This document shows, one piece after another, positions 38,855 to 47,944 of a DNA stretch of 64,000 nt. The stretch lies in the NCBI RefSeq assembly GCF_014639255.1, contig NZ_BMFV01000001.1, positions 340,134 through 404,133 on the forward strand, in the 5' to 3' direction. The stretch is from Pullulanibacillus pueri (GTDB lineage Bacteria; Bacillota; Bacilli; Bacillales; Sporolactobacillaceae). Made by a program: the position numbers and the translations under genes. Position 1 is the stretch's first letter. Each line of letters opens with the position of its first letter. Below the pieces are notes generated by a model, which ran no database searches, was not told the origin of the DNA, and saw nothing but the letters and a program-made list of their open reading frames with translations.

Positions 38855-39514
38855 ATGAAGTTTCGTAGTGTTTTTGATATTATAGGACCGGTAATGATTG
38901 GACCCTCGAGTTCTCATACCGCTGGAGCAGCACGCATTGGCCGGGTCGCACGGCAATTGTTTGGAAAGCAACCAGAGCAGGTGAATATTCATTTGTTTGG
39001 TTCTTTTGCCAAAACCTATAAAGGCCATGGAACGGATGTCGCTTTAATTGGAGGACTCCTCGATTATGATACTGATGATGAGCGAATTGTCGATGCATTA
39101 AGCTATGCAGAGGACATTGGGTTGAAGGTCAATTTTTTTGAAGAAGAAGAGGAAGCAGAACACCCTAATACTGTTCGTCTTGTGTTAAAATTAGGAGAAG
39201 AGGAAATGAAACTGACGGGTGTTTCTATTGGTGGCGGTAAGGTTGAGGTAGTTGAATTGAATGATTATGAGTTAAAGCTGTCTGGGAATGGCCCTGCTTT
39301 ATTTATACTCCATCATGATCGTTATGGAGCGGTAGCCACAGTTGCAGGCATTCTGGCTAAACATGAAATTAACATCTCTTATATGGAGGTGTCGAGAAAG
39401 GTCAGAGGGGAAACAGCTTTAATGGTCATTGAAACAGATCAATCCATCAGTAAAGAAGTGGCGGATGAAATAACCGGACAACCTTATATGTATAACGTTG
39501 CGACGTTGGACTAG
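38855..39514 (+). CDS. sdaAB: L-serine dehydratase, iron-sulfur type, beta subunit
   Basis: Together with SdaAA it deaminates serine to pyruvate. The 219-residue beta chain has DIIGPVMIGPSSSHTAGAAR, SFAKTYKGHGTDVALIGG and a C-terminal ACT domain (about residues 147-219, GAVATVAGILAKHEINISYM). The ACT domain is a likely allosteric site for serine. SD site is weak (GAGGG). The gene lies 27 bases before sdaAA. Confidence 0.94.
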   Translation: MKFRSVFDIIGPVMIGPSSSHTAGAARIGRVARQLFGKQPEQVNIHLFGSFAKTYKGHGTDVALIGGLLDYDTDDERIVDALSYAEDIGLKVNFFEEEEEAEHPNTVRLVLKLGEEEMKLTGVSIGGGKVEVVELNDYELKLSGNGPALFILHHDRYGAVATVAGILAKHEINISYMEVSRKVRGETALMVIETDQSISKEVADEITGQPYMYNVATLD

Positions 39515-39541
39515 AAGATCAGCGAGAGGAGTGCGTGCAAC

Positions 39542-40435
39542 ATGTTCAAAACGGTGCGTGAACTTATAGATTTAGCAGAAATGAAAGAATTGCCAATTTC
39601 TGAGATAATGATTTTAAAAGAGATTGAAGATACAGGACGTTCCCGAGAAGATATTTTTGCACAAATGAGTAATAACCTTGAAGTGATGGAAGCCGCCGTT
39701 TTGCGTGGAACGACTGAATCTGTAACCTCTCATTCGGGATTAACGGGTGGAGATGGTATTCTAATACAGGAGTACTTAAAGTCGGGAAAGGCGCTAGCTG
39801 GTGATACTTTGTTACAAGCTGTCAGTATGGCAGTGGCAACAAATGAAGTCAATGCAGCGATGGGAACAATCTGTGCAACGCCTACTGCAGGATCGGCTGG
39901 CGTTGTTCCGGGCGTCCTATTTGGAATTAGGGACAAGCTGCAGCCCACTCGTGATGAAATGGTCCGTTTCCTTTTTACGGCAGGAGCCTTTGGTTTTGTT
40001 ATTGCTAACAACGCTTCTATCTCTGGTGCTGCAGGGGGATGTCAAGCAGAAGTAGGTTCAGCGACGGGGATGGCAGCTGCCGCACTTGTAGAAATGGCAG
40101 GAGGGACGCCTGCTCAATCTGGCGAAGCTTTAGCGATGGCCCTGAAAAACACTTTAGGATTAATTTGTGACCCTGTTGCCGGACTTGTGGAGGTCCCTTG
40201 TATCAAGCGCAATGCTATGGGGGCTTCTCTAGCCATTGTTTCTGCAGATATGGCCCTTGCCGGCGTGAAAAGTCGTATTCCTTGTGATGAAGTGATTGCA
40301 GCCATGCATGAGGTTGGCCTTAGAATGCCAAAAGCCTATAAAGAAACTGCTGAAGGTGGACTAGCAGCGACGCCGACAGCGCAGCTTTTGCAGGAAAAAA
40401 TATTTTTTAGCTCTTCGAAGAAAACGAGGTCGTGA
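39542..40435 (+). CDS. sdaAA: L-serine dehydratase, iron-sulfur type, alpha subunit
   Basis: The 297-residue alpha chain holds the [4Fe-4S] cluster that acts as Lewis acid on serine. Cys residues in GTICATPTAG, GAAGGCQAEVG, LICDPVAG and VEVPCIKRNA are the candidates for ligands; the first, third or fourth sets are conserved in the family. ESVTSHSGLTGGDG near residue 60 is also typical. The genes are in B. subtilis order before recG. Confidence 0.95.
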   Translation: MFKTVRELIDLAEMKELPISEIMILKEIEDTGRSREDIFAQMSNNLEVMEAAVLRGTTESVTSHSGLTGGDGILIQEYLKSGKALAGDTLLQAVSMAVATNEVNAAMGTICATPTAGSAGVVPGVLFGIRDKLQPTRDEMVRFLFTAGAFGFVIANNASISGAAGGCQAEVGSATGMAAAALVEMAGGTPAQSGEALAMALKNTLGLICDPVAGLVEVPCIKRNAMGASLAIVSADMALAGVKSRIPCDEVIAAMHEVGLRMPKAYKETAEGGLAATPTAQLLQEKIFFSSSKKTRS

Positions 40436-40438
40436 ACG

Positions 40439-42478
40439 ATGTTGGGTGCCCCGGTAAACGTGATAAAAGGTATCGGTCCTGAGACAGAAAAGGACCTACA
40501 ATCATTAAATATTTATACGGTAGAGGATCTGCTCCTTCATTTTCCTTATCGTTATGAAAGTTATCACATTAAAGATCTTGCCAAAGCACAACATGATGAA
40601 AAAATTACGGTGAAAGGGAAGGTTCATAGTGAGCCTTCTCTCCGTTTTTTTGGTAAGAAAAAATCTCGACTTTCCTTTAGGATGTTTGTGGATGAGTTTT
40701 TAATCTCTGCCATTGCCTTTAATAGAGCTTTCTTGAAGTCCAAAATAAAGATTGGTGAAACCGTTTTGGTGACGGGGAAATGGGATGCACATAGAGCTCA
40801 GCTGACCGTGTTAGAAATCCAAATTGGTGATCGGAGGCGAGGGCGTGCTATTGAGCCTGTCTATCAAACGAAGGGTAATTTAACAGTGAGAGCCATAAGA
40901 AATTATGTTTCCGAAGCCTTTAAACAACTTGAAACCCTGGATATCCCAGATCCTCTACCTACCAAAATACGCCAAGCCTATAAACTTCCTGATTATATGA
41001 CGGCGTTGCACACGCTTCATTTTCCCGACCGCCCCGACAAACTGAAGCATTCACGAAGAAGAATGGTCTTTCAAGAATTATTCTATTTTCAAATTAAGAT
41101 GCAGCTCTTTAAGTATTTGAATCGTGAGAGTGGGTCAGGACTTGCGTTACCTATTCAGCAAGAGGTGATTGATCAGTTTGTTGGTCAGCTCCCGTTTTCT
41201 TTAACGGAGGCACAATCCCAAGTGGTGAACGAAGTTTTAAAAGACCTGCGCAGCGCTTATCGAATGAATCGATTATTACAAGGAGATGTTGGGTCAGGGA
41301 AAACTGTGGTCGCAGCTATAGCGCTATATGGGGTGGCAACGTGTGGTTTTCAAGGGGCTCTCATGGTTCCTACAGAAATTTTGGCAGAGCAACATGCTGA
41401 AAGCTTGCATGCGTTATTAAGCCCTTTTAATGTTTCGGTTGCTTTATTGACCAGTGGGATCAAAGGCAAGCGAAGAAAAGCTTTATTATCTGCGTTAGAA
41501 GCAGGAGAGATTCAGATTATTGTCGGAACCCATGCCTTGATTCAAGAGGAAGTAAAGTTTAATAAATTAGGACTTGTAATTGCTGACGAACAACATCGAT
41601 TTGGTGTAGAGCAACGCCGGGCCTTACGTTCAAAAGGAGAAGAGCCTGATGTCTTACATATGACGGCAACGCCGATCCCGAGGACACTTGCCATTTCTGC
41701 GTTTGGCGACATGGATATTTCAACAATAGACCAGCTGCCTGCCGGTCGTAAAAGGATTCAGACCAGTTGGGTAAAGCACGATCAGCTTCATGATGTCTTA
41801 CAATTTATTTCAAGGCAAGTGAAACAAGGGCGGCAAGCGTATGTGATATGTCCGCTGATTGAAGAATCAGAGCAGCTTGATGTGCAAAATGCGATTGATG
41901 TTCATGCGCAATTGACTCAGGCCTTTAAAGGTATAAGTATCGGACTTATGCACGGTCGGCTTTCTTCCGAGGAGAAAGATGAAGTGATGGAAGCATTTAA
42001 AAATAATAAATCGCAAATTTTAGTTTCAACAACCGTCGTTGAAGTAGGTGTCAATGTACCAAACGCAACGGTCATGGTCATCTATGATGCTGACCGATTT
42101 GGTTTGGCGCAGCTCCATCAGTTACGGGGACGTGTAGGGCGTGGGAACTTTCAATCCTACTGTATCTTGATTTCCGACGCGCATTCCGAAGTGAGTAAGG
42201 AAAGAATGCGGATCATGACAGAAACAACCGATGGCTTCGAACTCTCTGAATATGATTTGAAGCTTCGTGGGCCTGGGGACTTTTTTGGACACAAACAAAG
42301 TGGGCTGCCAGACTTCAAAATTGCCGATATTGTCCATGATTTTAAGGCTTTAGATGTTGCGAGGCGAGATGCTGAACGTCTTCTGGAGACAAAAGCCTTT
42401 TGGCATGATGAAGACTATGCAATAATTAGAAAAGACCTAGAAAATCAAGGGGTGTTCACAGGCGAGCGCTTGGATTAA
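40439..42478 (+). CDS. recG: ATP-dependent DNA helicase RecG
   Basis: RecG remodels stalled forks and Holliday junctions. The 679-residue protein has the N-terminal wedge/OB domain (VNVIKGIGPETEKDL, LLLHFPYRYE), then the helicase motifs: LLQGDVGSGKTVVAAIA (near residue 280), the DEQHR Walker B box (IADEQHRFGVEQR, near 383), HMTATPIPRTLA, and QLHQLRGRVGRG (near 560). The C-terminal TRG region has LRGPGDFFGHKQSG. Four bases separate it from sdaAA. Confidence 0.96.
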   Translation: MLGAPVNVIKGIGPETEKDLQSLNIYTVEDLLLHFPYRYESYHIKDLAKAQHDEKITVKGKVHSEPSLRFFGKKKSRLSFRMFVDEFLISAIAFNRAFLKSKIKIGETVLVTGKWDAHRAQLTVLEIQIGDRRRGRAIEPVYQTKGNLTVRAIRNYVSEAFKQLETLDIPDPLPTKIRQAYKLPDYMTALHTLHFPDRPDKLKHSRRRMVFQELFYFQIKMQLFKYLNRESGSGLALPIQQEVIDQFVGQLPFSLTEAQSQVVNEVLKDLRSAYRMNRLLQGDVGSGKTVVAAIALYGVATCGFQGALMVPTEILAEQHAESLHALLSPFNVSVALLTSGIKGKRRKALLSALEAGEIQIIVGTHALIQEEVKFNKLGLVIADEQHRFGVEQRRALRSKGEEPDVLHMTATPIPRTLAISAFGDMDISTIDQLPAGRKRIQTSWVKHDQLHDVLQFISRQVKQGRQAYVICPLIEESEQLDVQNAIDVHAQLTQAFKGISIGLMHGRLSSEEKDEVMEAFKNNKSQILVSTTVVEVGVNVPNATVMVIYDADRFGLAQLHQLRGRVGRGNFQSYCILISDAHSEVSKERMRIMTETTDGFELSEYDLKLRGPGDFFGHKQSGLPDFKIADIVHDFKALDVARRDAERLLETKAFWHDEDYAIIRKDLENQGVFTGERLD

Positions 42479-42547
42479 ACGTGAGAGGGAAAGGGTCTTT
42501 TTGATAGAGAACCCTTGAAATTTATCCTGCTTATTTATATACTTCTT

Positions 42548-42577
42548 TTAGTACCTAGTCATAACGGTGTGTATAAT
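42548..42577 (+). promoter_or_regulatory. FapR operator and promoter of fapR-plsX-fabD-fabG
   Basis: TTAGTACCTAGTCATAA (42548-42564) fits the known FapR operator TTAGTACCTRGTMMTAA at every position I can check. The -10 TATAAT lies at 42572-42577. The operator covers the -35 region, so FapR bound here would block RNA polymerase; malonyl-CoA releases it in Bacillus. Confidence 0.9.
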
Positions 42578-42598
42578 GAATAAAATGGCGGTGTCAAA

Positions 42599-43153
42599 AT
42601 GAAACGGACAAAAAAAGAACGCCAGAGCCAATTGTTGGAAACAATAGAAGAGACGCCATTTGTCACGGATGAAGAATTGGCCGAAAAGTTTAACGTGAGT
42701 ATTCAGACAATCCGACTTGATAGGATGGAATTATCTATTCCTGAATTAAGAGAACGGATCAAATTGGTGGCGAAAAAACAGTTTAATAAAGTCAAAGCAT
42801 TGGATCCCGAAGAAGTCATTGGAGAAGTCGTTGAATTGAATCTTGATCAAGATGCAATTTCGATATTAGATATTGGTCCTGAACATGTTTTCTCCAGAAC
42901 GGGGATTGCGCGAGGCCACCATCTTTTTGCTCAAGCAAACTCACTAGCTGTTGCAGTGATTAATGATGATATGGCTTTAACAGCCAAATCAGAAATTACT
43001 TTTAAACGGCAGGTGCGTAAAGGTGAAAGAGTGTTAGCAAAAGCAAAGGTAACCCGAGCAGAGGGGGATTTTATGATTGTTCAAGTGGATAGTTTTGTGA
43101 AACGTGAAAGGGTTTTTCACGGGATTTTTACAATGTATCGTTCCCGCCTTTAA
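42599..43153 (+). CDS. fapR: Transcription factor FapR, repressor of lipid synthesis
   Basis: FapR represses fatty acid and phospholipid genes and is released by malonyl-CoA. The 184-residue protein has an N-terminal helix-turn-helix ([20 protein letters not shown], residues 23-42). A hotdog-fold ligand-binding domain has [18 protein letters not shown] and the [20 protein letters not shown] segment. Its own operator lies directly upstream, so it regulates itself. The downstream genes plsX, fabD and fabG are classical FapR targets. Confidence 0.96.
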   Translation: MKRTKKERQSQLLETIEETPFVTDEELAEKFNVSIQTIRLDRMELSIPELRERIKLVAKKQFNKVKALDPEEVIGEVVELNLDQDAISILDIGPEHVFSRTGIARGHHLFAQANSLAVAVINDDMALTAKSEITFKRQVRKGERVLAKAKVTRAEGDFMIVQVDSFVKRERVFHGIFTMYRSRL

Positions 43154-43232
43154 TAAAATATGATGACAAGTAATGGTGAGATGTATGACAGGAAGCTATA
43201 AGCTTCATCAATAAAAGGGGGAAATACAACAA

Positions 43233-44237
43233 GTGAAACTCGCAATGGATGCTATGGGTGGCGATCATGCACCTGATGAAATTGTTAAAGGTGCCCTTCA
43301 GGCGGTAAAGATGGACGAAGATCTTAGTATTCTTCTCGTTGGAGATGAAAAGCGTATCAAACCTCTAACTGAAAATCATCCTCGGTTAGAAATTTTACAT
43401 ACCGATGAAAAAATAGAATCAACTGATCAGCCGACAAAAGCGGTTCGGAAAAAGAAACGGGCCTCGATGGTATTGGCCATAAATGAAGTGAAGGAAGGTC
43501 GCGCTCAGGCAATAATCTCAGCGGGAAATACTGGAGCGCTTATGACTGCAGGATTATTTGGGGTTGGAAGAATAAAAGGGATTGATCGTCCGGCGCTTGC
43601 GCCAACACTTCCTACCATTCATCAGGGAAAAGGCTTTTTGTTGCTAGATGCAGGCTCGAATATGGATGCCAAACCAGAGCAATTATTACAATATGCGATC
43701 ATGGGTTCTATTTATGTTGAGAAAGTTCTTGGTCTGAAACAGCCTAAAGTCGCCTTGCTCAACGTCGGGGAAGAAGAAGGAAAGGGCAACGATTTGAGTA
43801 AACAAGCCTATGATTTGATGGGCAATGCCCCCATTCATTTTATTGGAAATGTTGAATCGAGAGACCTTCTTGAAGGGGTTGCTGACGTGGTGGTTGCTGA
43901 TGGTTTTTCAGGAAATCTTGTCCTTAAGAATATTGAAGGCGTAGGGATGTCACTCATGTCTTTGATTAAAAAGGAAATGACCCGCTCCTTATACGCTAAG
44001 CTATTGGGATTATTGGTTTATCCAAAGTTAAAAGGGATAAGGAAATTAATGGATTATTCTTCTTATGGTGGGGCATGTTTGTTTGGACTTGCGGCTCCGA
44101 TTATTAAAGCCCATGGCTCTTCCAATTCTACGGCCATTGTATCCGCAATTGATCAAGCAAAGATTTTTGTTAAACAAGATATTGTGCAAACCATACAGAA
44201 GACGGTTCTGGAAATGAACGACAAAGAGACAAAATAA
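43233..44237 (+). CDS. plsX: Phosphate acyltransferase PlsX
   Basis: PlsX converts acyl-ACP to acyl-phosphate for glycerol-3-phosphate acylation. The 334-residue protein starts at GTG 43233 with MKLAMDAMGGDHAPDEIVKG. It has SAGNTGALM, LLDAGSNMDAKPEQLLQYA, NVGEEEGKGN and DGFSGNLVLKNIEG, all PlsX signatures. Upstream are AGGGGG and a small GAAGCT-ATA-AGCTTC hairpin (43192-43206). It is controlled with fapR. Confidence 0.96.
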   Translation: MKLAMDAMGGDHAPDEIVKGALQAVKMDEDLSILLVGDEKRIKPLTENHPRLEILHTDEKIESTDQPTKAVRKKKRASMVLAINEVKEGRAQAIISAGNTGALMTAGLFGVGRIKGIDRPALAPTLPTIHQGKGFLLLDAGSNMDAKPEQLLQYAIMGSIYVEKVLGLKQPKVALLNVGEEEGKGNDLSKQAYDLMGNAPIHFIGNVESRDLLEGVADVVVADGFSGNLVLKNIEGVGMSLMSLIKKEMTRSLYAKLLGLLVYPKLKGIRKLMDYSSYGGACLFGLAAPIIKAHGSSNSTAIVSAIDQAKIFVKQDIVQTIQKTVLEMNDKETK

Positions 44238-44262
44238 AATCAGAATTAAAGGAGGCTTTCTC

Positions 44263-45213
44263 ATGGGTAAACTCGCATTTATCTTTCCTGGACAAGGATC
44301 ACAAGTTGTGGGAATGGGAAAAGATCTTATAGAACAAAATGAGGCAGCACGAGCAATTTTCGAACAAGCGGATAAAACTTTAGGTGTAGCCCTTACGGAC
44401 ATTATTTTAAATGGTCCTGAAGAACGGCTCACAAAAACTGAGAATACCCAACCTGCACTTTTAACGGTAAGTACTGCACTGCTCACCCTATTAAAAGACA
44501 AGGGCATTACACCAGATTATGTAGCAGGGCATAGCTTAGGGGAATATAGTGCACTTGTTGCCGCTGGAGCTATGACTTTTGAAGAGGCTGTATATGCCGT
44601 TCGGAATAGGGGCTTGCTAATGGAAGAAGCGGTTCCGGCAGGGCAGGGCGCAATGGCAGCCATCCTTGGGTTAAAGGCTGAAAAGCTTGAAGCCGTCTGT
44701 CAAGCTGTCACAGAAGCAGGTGAATCTGTTCAATTAGCCAATTTGAACAGTTCAAGCCAAATTGTGATTTCTGGAACGAAATTAGGTGTTGAACAAGCCT
44801 CAGAACAGGCAAAAGAAGCAGGGGCTAAGCGCGTCATTCCTTTGAATGTTAGTGGTCCTTTCCATTCAGCTTTAATGAAGCCGGCGGCTGAAAAGTTTAA
44901 GTCAGTAATTGATAATATTTCTGTAAAAGAAGCTGACATTCCGGTTATTGCCAATGTAACAGCTGATATGGTGTCTGATCATCAGGAGATCAAACGTTTA
45001 CTCATCGAACAGTTATATTCCCCTGTTAGATGGGTGGAAACGGTAGAAAAATTATTAGCATTGGGTGTGGATACCTTTATCGAAGTAGGTCCTGGTAAAG
45101 TTCTTTCAGGTCTCGTCAAAAAGGTAGATCGGAAAGCGAATATATTTGCTGTTGGCGATTTGGAAACACTCATTCAAACCGTTAATGAGTTAAATGAGGT
45201 GGGTCAATCATGA
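44263..45213 (+). CDS. fabD: Malonyl-CoA:ACP transacylase
   Basis: FabD loads malonyl groups onto ACP. The 316-residue enzyme has [12 protein letters not shown] at the N-terminus, the nucleophile Ser in [15 protein letters not shown] (near residue 90), an Arg in AVRNRGLLM and the His of SGPFHSALM (near 200). SD site AAAGGAGGC. Its stop overlaps the fabG start by 4 bases. Confidence 0.97.
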   Translation: MGKLAFIFPGQGSQVVGMGKDLIEQNEAARAIFEQADKTLGVALTDIILNGPEERLTKTENTQPALLTVSTALLTLLKDKGITPDYVAGHSLGEYSALVAAGAMTFEEAVYAVRNRGLLMEEAVPAGQGAMAAILGLKAEKLEAVCQAVTEAGESVQLANLNSSSQIVISGTKLGVEQASEQAKEAGAKRVIPLNVSGPFHSALMKPAAEKFKSVIDNISVKEADIPVIANVTADMVSDHQEIKRLLIEQLYSPVRWVETVEKLLALGVDTFIEVGPGKVLSGLVKKVDRKANIFAVGDLETLIQTVNELNEVGQS

Positions 45214-45950
45214 AGGATAAGGTCGCATTAGTCACAGGTGCATCTCGTGGCATCGGACGGGCCATTGCCCTTGCATTAGGCCATCAAGGTGTAAAGGTAG
45301 CGGTTAACTATGCAGGGAGCGAGTCTCGAGCGTTAGAAGTGGTAGAGGCCATTAAGGCTGCTGGATCAGAGGCGATAGCTATCCAGTGTGATGTCGCTGA
45401 TAGCCAGGCTGTCCAAGAGATGGTCAAGCAGGTTACAGAGACTTTTGGATCGATTGATATTTTAGTGAATAATGCAGGTATCACAAGAGACACACTACTA
45501 ATGCGTATGAAAGAAGACGATTGGGATAGTGTACTTAATACGAACTTAAAAGGTGTCTTTAATACCACTAAAGCGGTTTCTAGACCGATGATGAAGCAAA
45601 AACAGGGTAAAATTATCAATGTTGCTTCAGTGGTGGGGATTATTGGCAACGCAGGGCAAGCCAACTATGTTGCAGCAAAAGCGGGTGTCATCGGGTTGAC
45701 TAAATCAAGCGCGAGAGAACTAGCGGCACGAAACATTACCGTAAATGCTGTTGCGCCTGGTTTTATCGCAACTGATATGACTGATGAACTCCCTGAAGAT
45801 GTTAAAGAGACCATGTTATCGCAAATTCCTCTGTCAAGATTTGGGGATCCAGAAGATGTTGCTGATGTTGTACTCTTTTTAGCAAGTGACGCCAGTAGCT
45901 ATATGACCGGCCAAATTTTACGGATTGACGGCGGCATGGTTATGGGATAG
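45210..45950 (+). CDS. fabG: 3-oxoacyl-ACP reductase
   Basis: FabG performs the first reduction of fatty-acid elongation with NADPH. The 246-residue short-chain dehydrogenase has the cofactor loop [26 protein letters not shown], the catalytic Ser in INVASVVG and Tyr-Lys in YVAAKAG, and the C-terminal [14 protein letters not shown] ending. Position between fabD and acpP is standard. Confidence 0.97.
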   Translation: MKDKVALVTGASRGIGRAIALALGHQGVKVAVNYAGSESRALEVVEAIKAAGSEAIAIQCDVADSQAVQEMVKQVTETFGSIDILVNNAGITRDTLLMRMKEDDWDSVLNTNLKGVFNTTKAVSRPMMKQKQGKIINVASVVGIIGNAGQANYVAAKAGVIGLTKSSARELAARNITVNAVAPGFIATDMTDELPEDVKETMLSQIPLSRFGDPEDVADVVLFLASDASSYMTGQILRIDGGMVMG

Positions 45951-45985
45951 GGATAATTTCTCAGTAAGTCGCCTGTGGAAAGTGA

Positions 45986-46014
45986 TTGACCTAGAGGATG
46001 TAGACAGTTAAAAT
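45986..46014 (+). promoter_or_regulatory. Promoter of acpP
   Basis: TTGACC (45986-45991), a 17-base spacer and TAAAAT (46009-46014): a good sigma-A promoter that lets acpP be transcribed independently of the FapR-controlled genes. Confidence 0.75.
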
Positions 46015-46085
46015 AAAACATGTCTTTACGAAACCGTTCATTTTGAATAAACTAAAGAGTGAAGACCTGAGGGGAGGTGACATCA

Positions 46086-46322
46086 TTGGCTGAAGATATT
46101 TTGGATCGCGTCAAAAAGATAGTTGCTGATCGCTTAGACGTTGATGAAGCTGATGTGAAGCCAGAGGCTTCTTTTAAAGAAGACTTGGAAGCTGACTCGC
46201 TCGACGTAGTTGAGCTTGTAATGGAGCTAGAAGATGAATTTGATCTCGAAATTTCCGATGAAGATGCCGAGAAAATTCTCACAGTGGGCGATGTTGTGGA
46301 ATACATAGAAAACCATAAATAA
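46086..46322 (+). CDS. acpP: Acyl carrier protein
   Basis: ACP carries acyl chains on a phosphopantetheine arm attached to the Ser of DSLD. I place the start at TTG 46086 after GGGGAGGTGA; the in-frame GTG 46077 is part of the SD site. The 78-residue product is acidic and reads [20 protein letters not shown] then [20 protein letters not shown]. Unusually, the residue two before the modified Ser's Asp is Glu (DLEADSL), where nearly all ACPs have Gly (DLGADSL). Otherwise the protein is fully typical and the context (fabG-acpP-rnc) is standard. Confidence 0.95.
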   Translation: MAEDILDRVKKIVADRLDVDEADVKPEASFKEDLEADSLDVVELVMELEDEFDLEISDEDAEKILTVGDVVEYIENHK

Positions 46323-46708
46323 GCTCAAAGAGGAAGTTCAGAAAGGTATGAAGACCAGAGCTTTTAAATTTTATCGCTGAGTGGATACTATCCATGTGTG
46401 AGAATTGATTTTCTACTGAACCGGTAGGATTCTATTGATCCTCATGCACGTCGCATTTCATTTCTTAGCTCTTTCGTCCTTTTTGAACACTCGATCAAAT
46501 GTTGAAGTCCCGAACTTAATATTAAGTCGGGGCTTTAGATTTGTATACAACGTCAGAACTTATGATTTTGTGGAAGATGACCTATAAGTAATTTCAGCTT
46601 TCACCATTAAGGTATGGCGACAACCTAAGTGCGTGAGAACGTATGAACATCAGGCTGTTTTTAGCGAACCGGTGAAGAATTATTATCAATGAGGGGAGGG
46701 CAAGGAGT
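46323..46708 (+). other. Intergenic region acpP-rnc with two related blocks
   Basis: A terminator-like hairpin lies at 46505-46536. On either side are two similar blocks, about 46344-46430 and 46610-46690. Both have AAGGTATG, then GYGTGAGAA, then GAACCGGT and an ATTCT/ATTAT segment in this order. The second block is the direct leader of rnc. No ORF with an SD site is present. The function of the blocks is unknown. Confidence 0.4.
46505..46536 (+). terminator. Terminator after acpP
   Basis: AAGTCCCG-ACTTAAT pairs with ATTAAGTCGGGGCTT with one bulge, followed by a short T run. Confidence 0.7.
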
Positions 46709-47440
46709 ATGACAAAAACAAAGCGATCACAGATCTATGAAAAAGATATTATGCAAAAGTTACATCGGTTTTTAGAGGCTCAAGAGTTGTCCTTTAACAA
46801 TGAGGAACTATTAAAGCAGGCCTTCACTCATTCCTCTTATGTGAATGAGCACCGAAAGTCAGTGAGAGAAGATAATGAAAGATTAGAATTCCTTGGTGAC
46901 GCCGTATTAGAACTACTCATATCAAGTTATTTATTTAAGACGTATCCTTCGATGAAAGAAGGTGACCTGACCAAATTGAGAGCAGCCATTGTTTGTGAAG
47001 CATCACTTGTGTCGTTTGCTCATCAAATGGGGTTTGCTGAAATGATTTTCCTCGGTCGGGGTGAAGAAGCTACTGGAGGTCGCAATCGTCCAGCGCTCTT
47101 GGAGGATGTCTTTGAATCTTTTATTGGGGCTCTCTATTTAGATCAAGGTTTATCGGTTGTAGAAGGTTTTCTGAGGAAGCTTGTCTACCCGAAAATTGCT
47201 GAAGGTGCTTTTTCCCATGTGATGGATTTTAAAAGCCAGCTACAAGAGGTGGTTCAACGATGGGGCATGGGCGTATTAAGTTATGTTGTTGTTTCTGAGC
47301 AAGGCCCTGCGCATCATAGAGAATTTGTTTCCACAGTAACATTGAATGGCGAGAGTATAGGCAGTGGTAGAGGCCGAACAAAAAAAGAATCAGAGCAAAG
47401 AGCAGCTCAAGAAGGTTTAATGGGTTTAAAAAAAACGTAA
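46709..47440 (+). CDS. rnc: Ribonuclease III
   Basis: RNase III cuts double-stranded RNA, including rRNA precursors and the signal recognition particle RNA. The 243-residue enzyme has the signature [17 protein letters not shown] (near residue 57) with acidic metal ligands, then [19 protein letters not shown] (near 128), and a C-terminal dsRNA-binding domain ([29 protein letters not shown]). It starts at ATG 46709 behind GAGGGGAGGGCAAGGAG. It precedes smc as in B. subtilis, with one minus-strand gene inserted between. Confidence 0.96.
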   Translation: MTKTKRSQIYEKDIMQKLHRFLEAQELSFNNEELLKQAFTHSSYVNEHRKSVREDNERLEFLGDAVLELLISSYLFKTYPSMKEGDLTKLRAAIVCEASLVSFAHQMGFAEMIFLGRGEEATGGRNRPALLEDVFESFIGALYLDQGLSVVEGFLRKLVYPKIAEGAFSHVMDFKSQLQEVVQRWGMGVLSYVVVSEQGPAHHREFVSTVTLNGESIGSGRGRTKKESEQRAAQEGLMGLKKT

Positions 47441-47476
47441 TACCTGATCGATAGCGGTCGGGTTTTACGTTTTTTT
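47429..47476 (+). terminator. Terminator overlapping the end of rnc
   Basis: The run AAAAAACGTAA...ACCTGATCG pairs with CGGTCGGGTTTTACGTTTTTT across loop ATAG. It starts inside the last codons of rnc. Confidence 0.8.
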
Positions 47477-47565
47477 ACGCTTTATGAGCTAGTATAAGTT
47501 CCGTTCGTTCATACGAGAGAAATCACTAGATTTGATATCGAACTGTTTAAATCTCAAGATGTTCT

Positions 47566-47793
47566 TTATTCCTCTGTTCTCAGCGCCCGTAATTCTTCTA
47601 AGATGGCTTCCATATCACGGATGCTAAATGATGGCATTCTCTTCACCATCTTATAGATATCGTGGAGTTCCTCGTAACGTTCTGTTGAAAATGCACTTGC
47701 TTTTAAAACATCACGATTGACAAGCTGGAGTTTGTTTTTGATTTCATCAATCATAAAGTGAATGTTGGCTTCGTTTTTTATCGTTAAGTCCAT
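47566..47793 (-). CDS. DUF1128 family protein (YfkK-like)
   Basis: A 75-residue, Leu- and Lys-rich helical protein: MIDEIKNKLQLVNRDVLKAS, YEELHDIYKMVKRM, and a Pro/Ser-containing joint to EAILEELRALR. This matches the small DUF1128 family, including B. subtilis YfkK, of unknown function. SD site AAAGGAGGC lies seven bases before ATG 47793. In B. subtilis yfkK is far from rnc-smc, so the gene has been moved here and is on the opposite strand to its neighbours. No membrane segment or catalytic motif is visible. Confidence 0.85.
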   Translation of the reverse strand: MDLTIKNEANIHFMIDEIKNKLQLVNRDVLKASAFSTERYEELHDIYKMVKRMPSFSIRDMEAILEELRALRTEE

Positions 47794-47944
47794 AGTGATT
47801 GCCTCCTTTCAAGACAGCCTTTTTGATTATTACTCTCTATTCTACCCTTATTTACCTCCAACCCTCAAGACAATTGTAAAACTCCTTTTAATCTCTAGGT
47901 TAATATTATAAAATAGAAGAGTTAGAATAACGGGAGGCTGTATT

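Noticed and set aside
42488..42517. AAGGGT/ACCCTT as a terminator after recG
   Set aside because: Short stem with a long loop and no proper T tract; not convincing.
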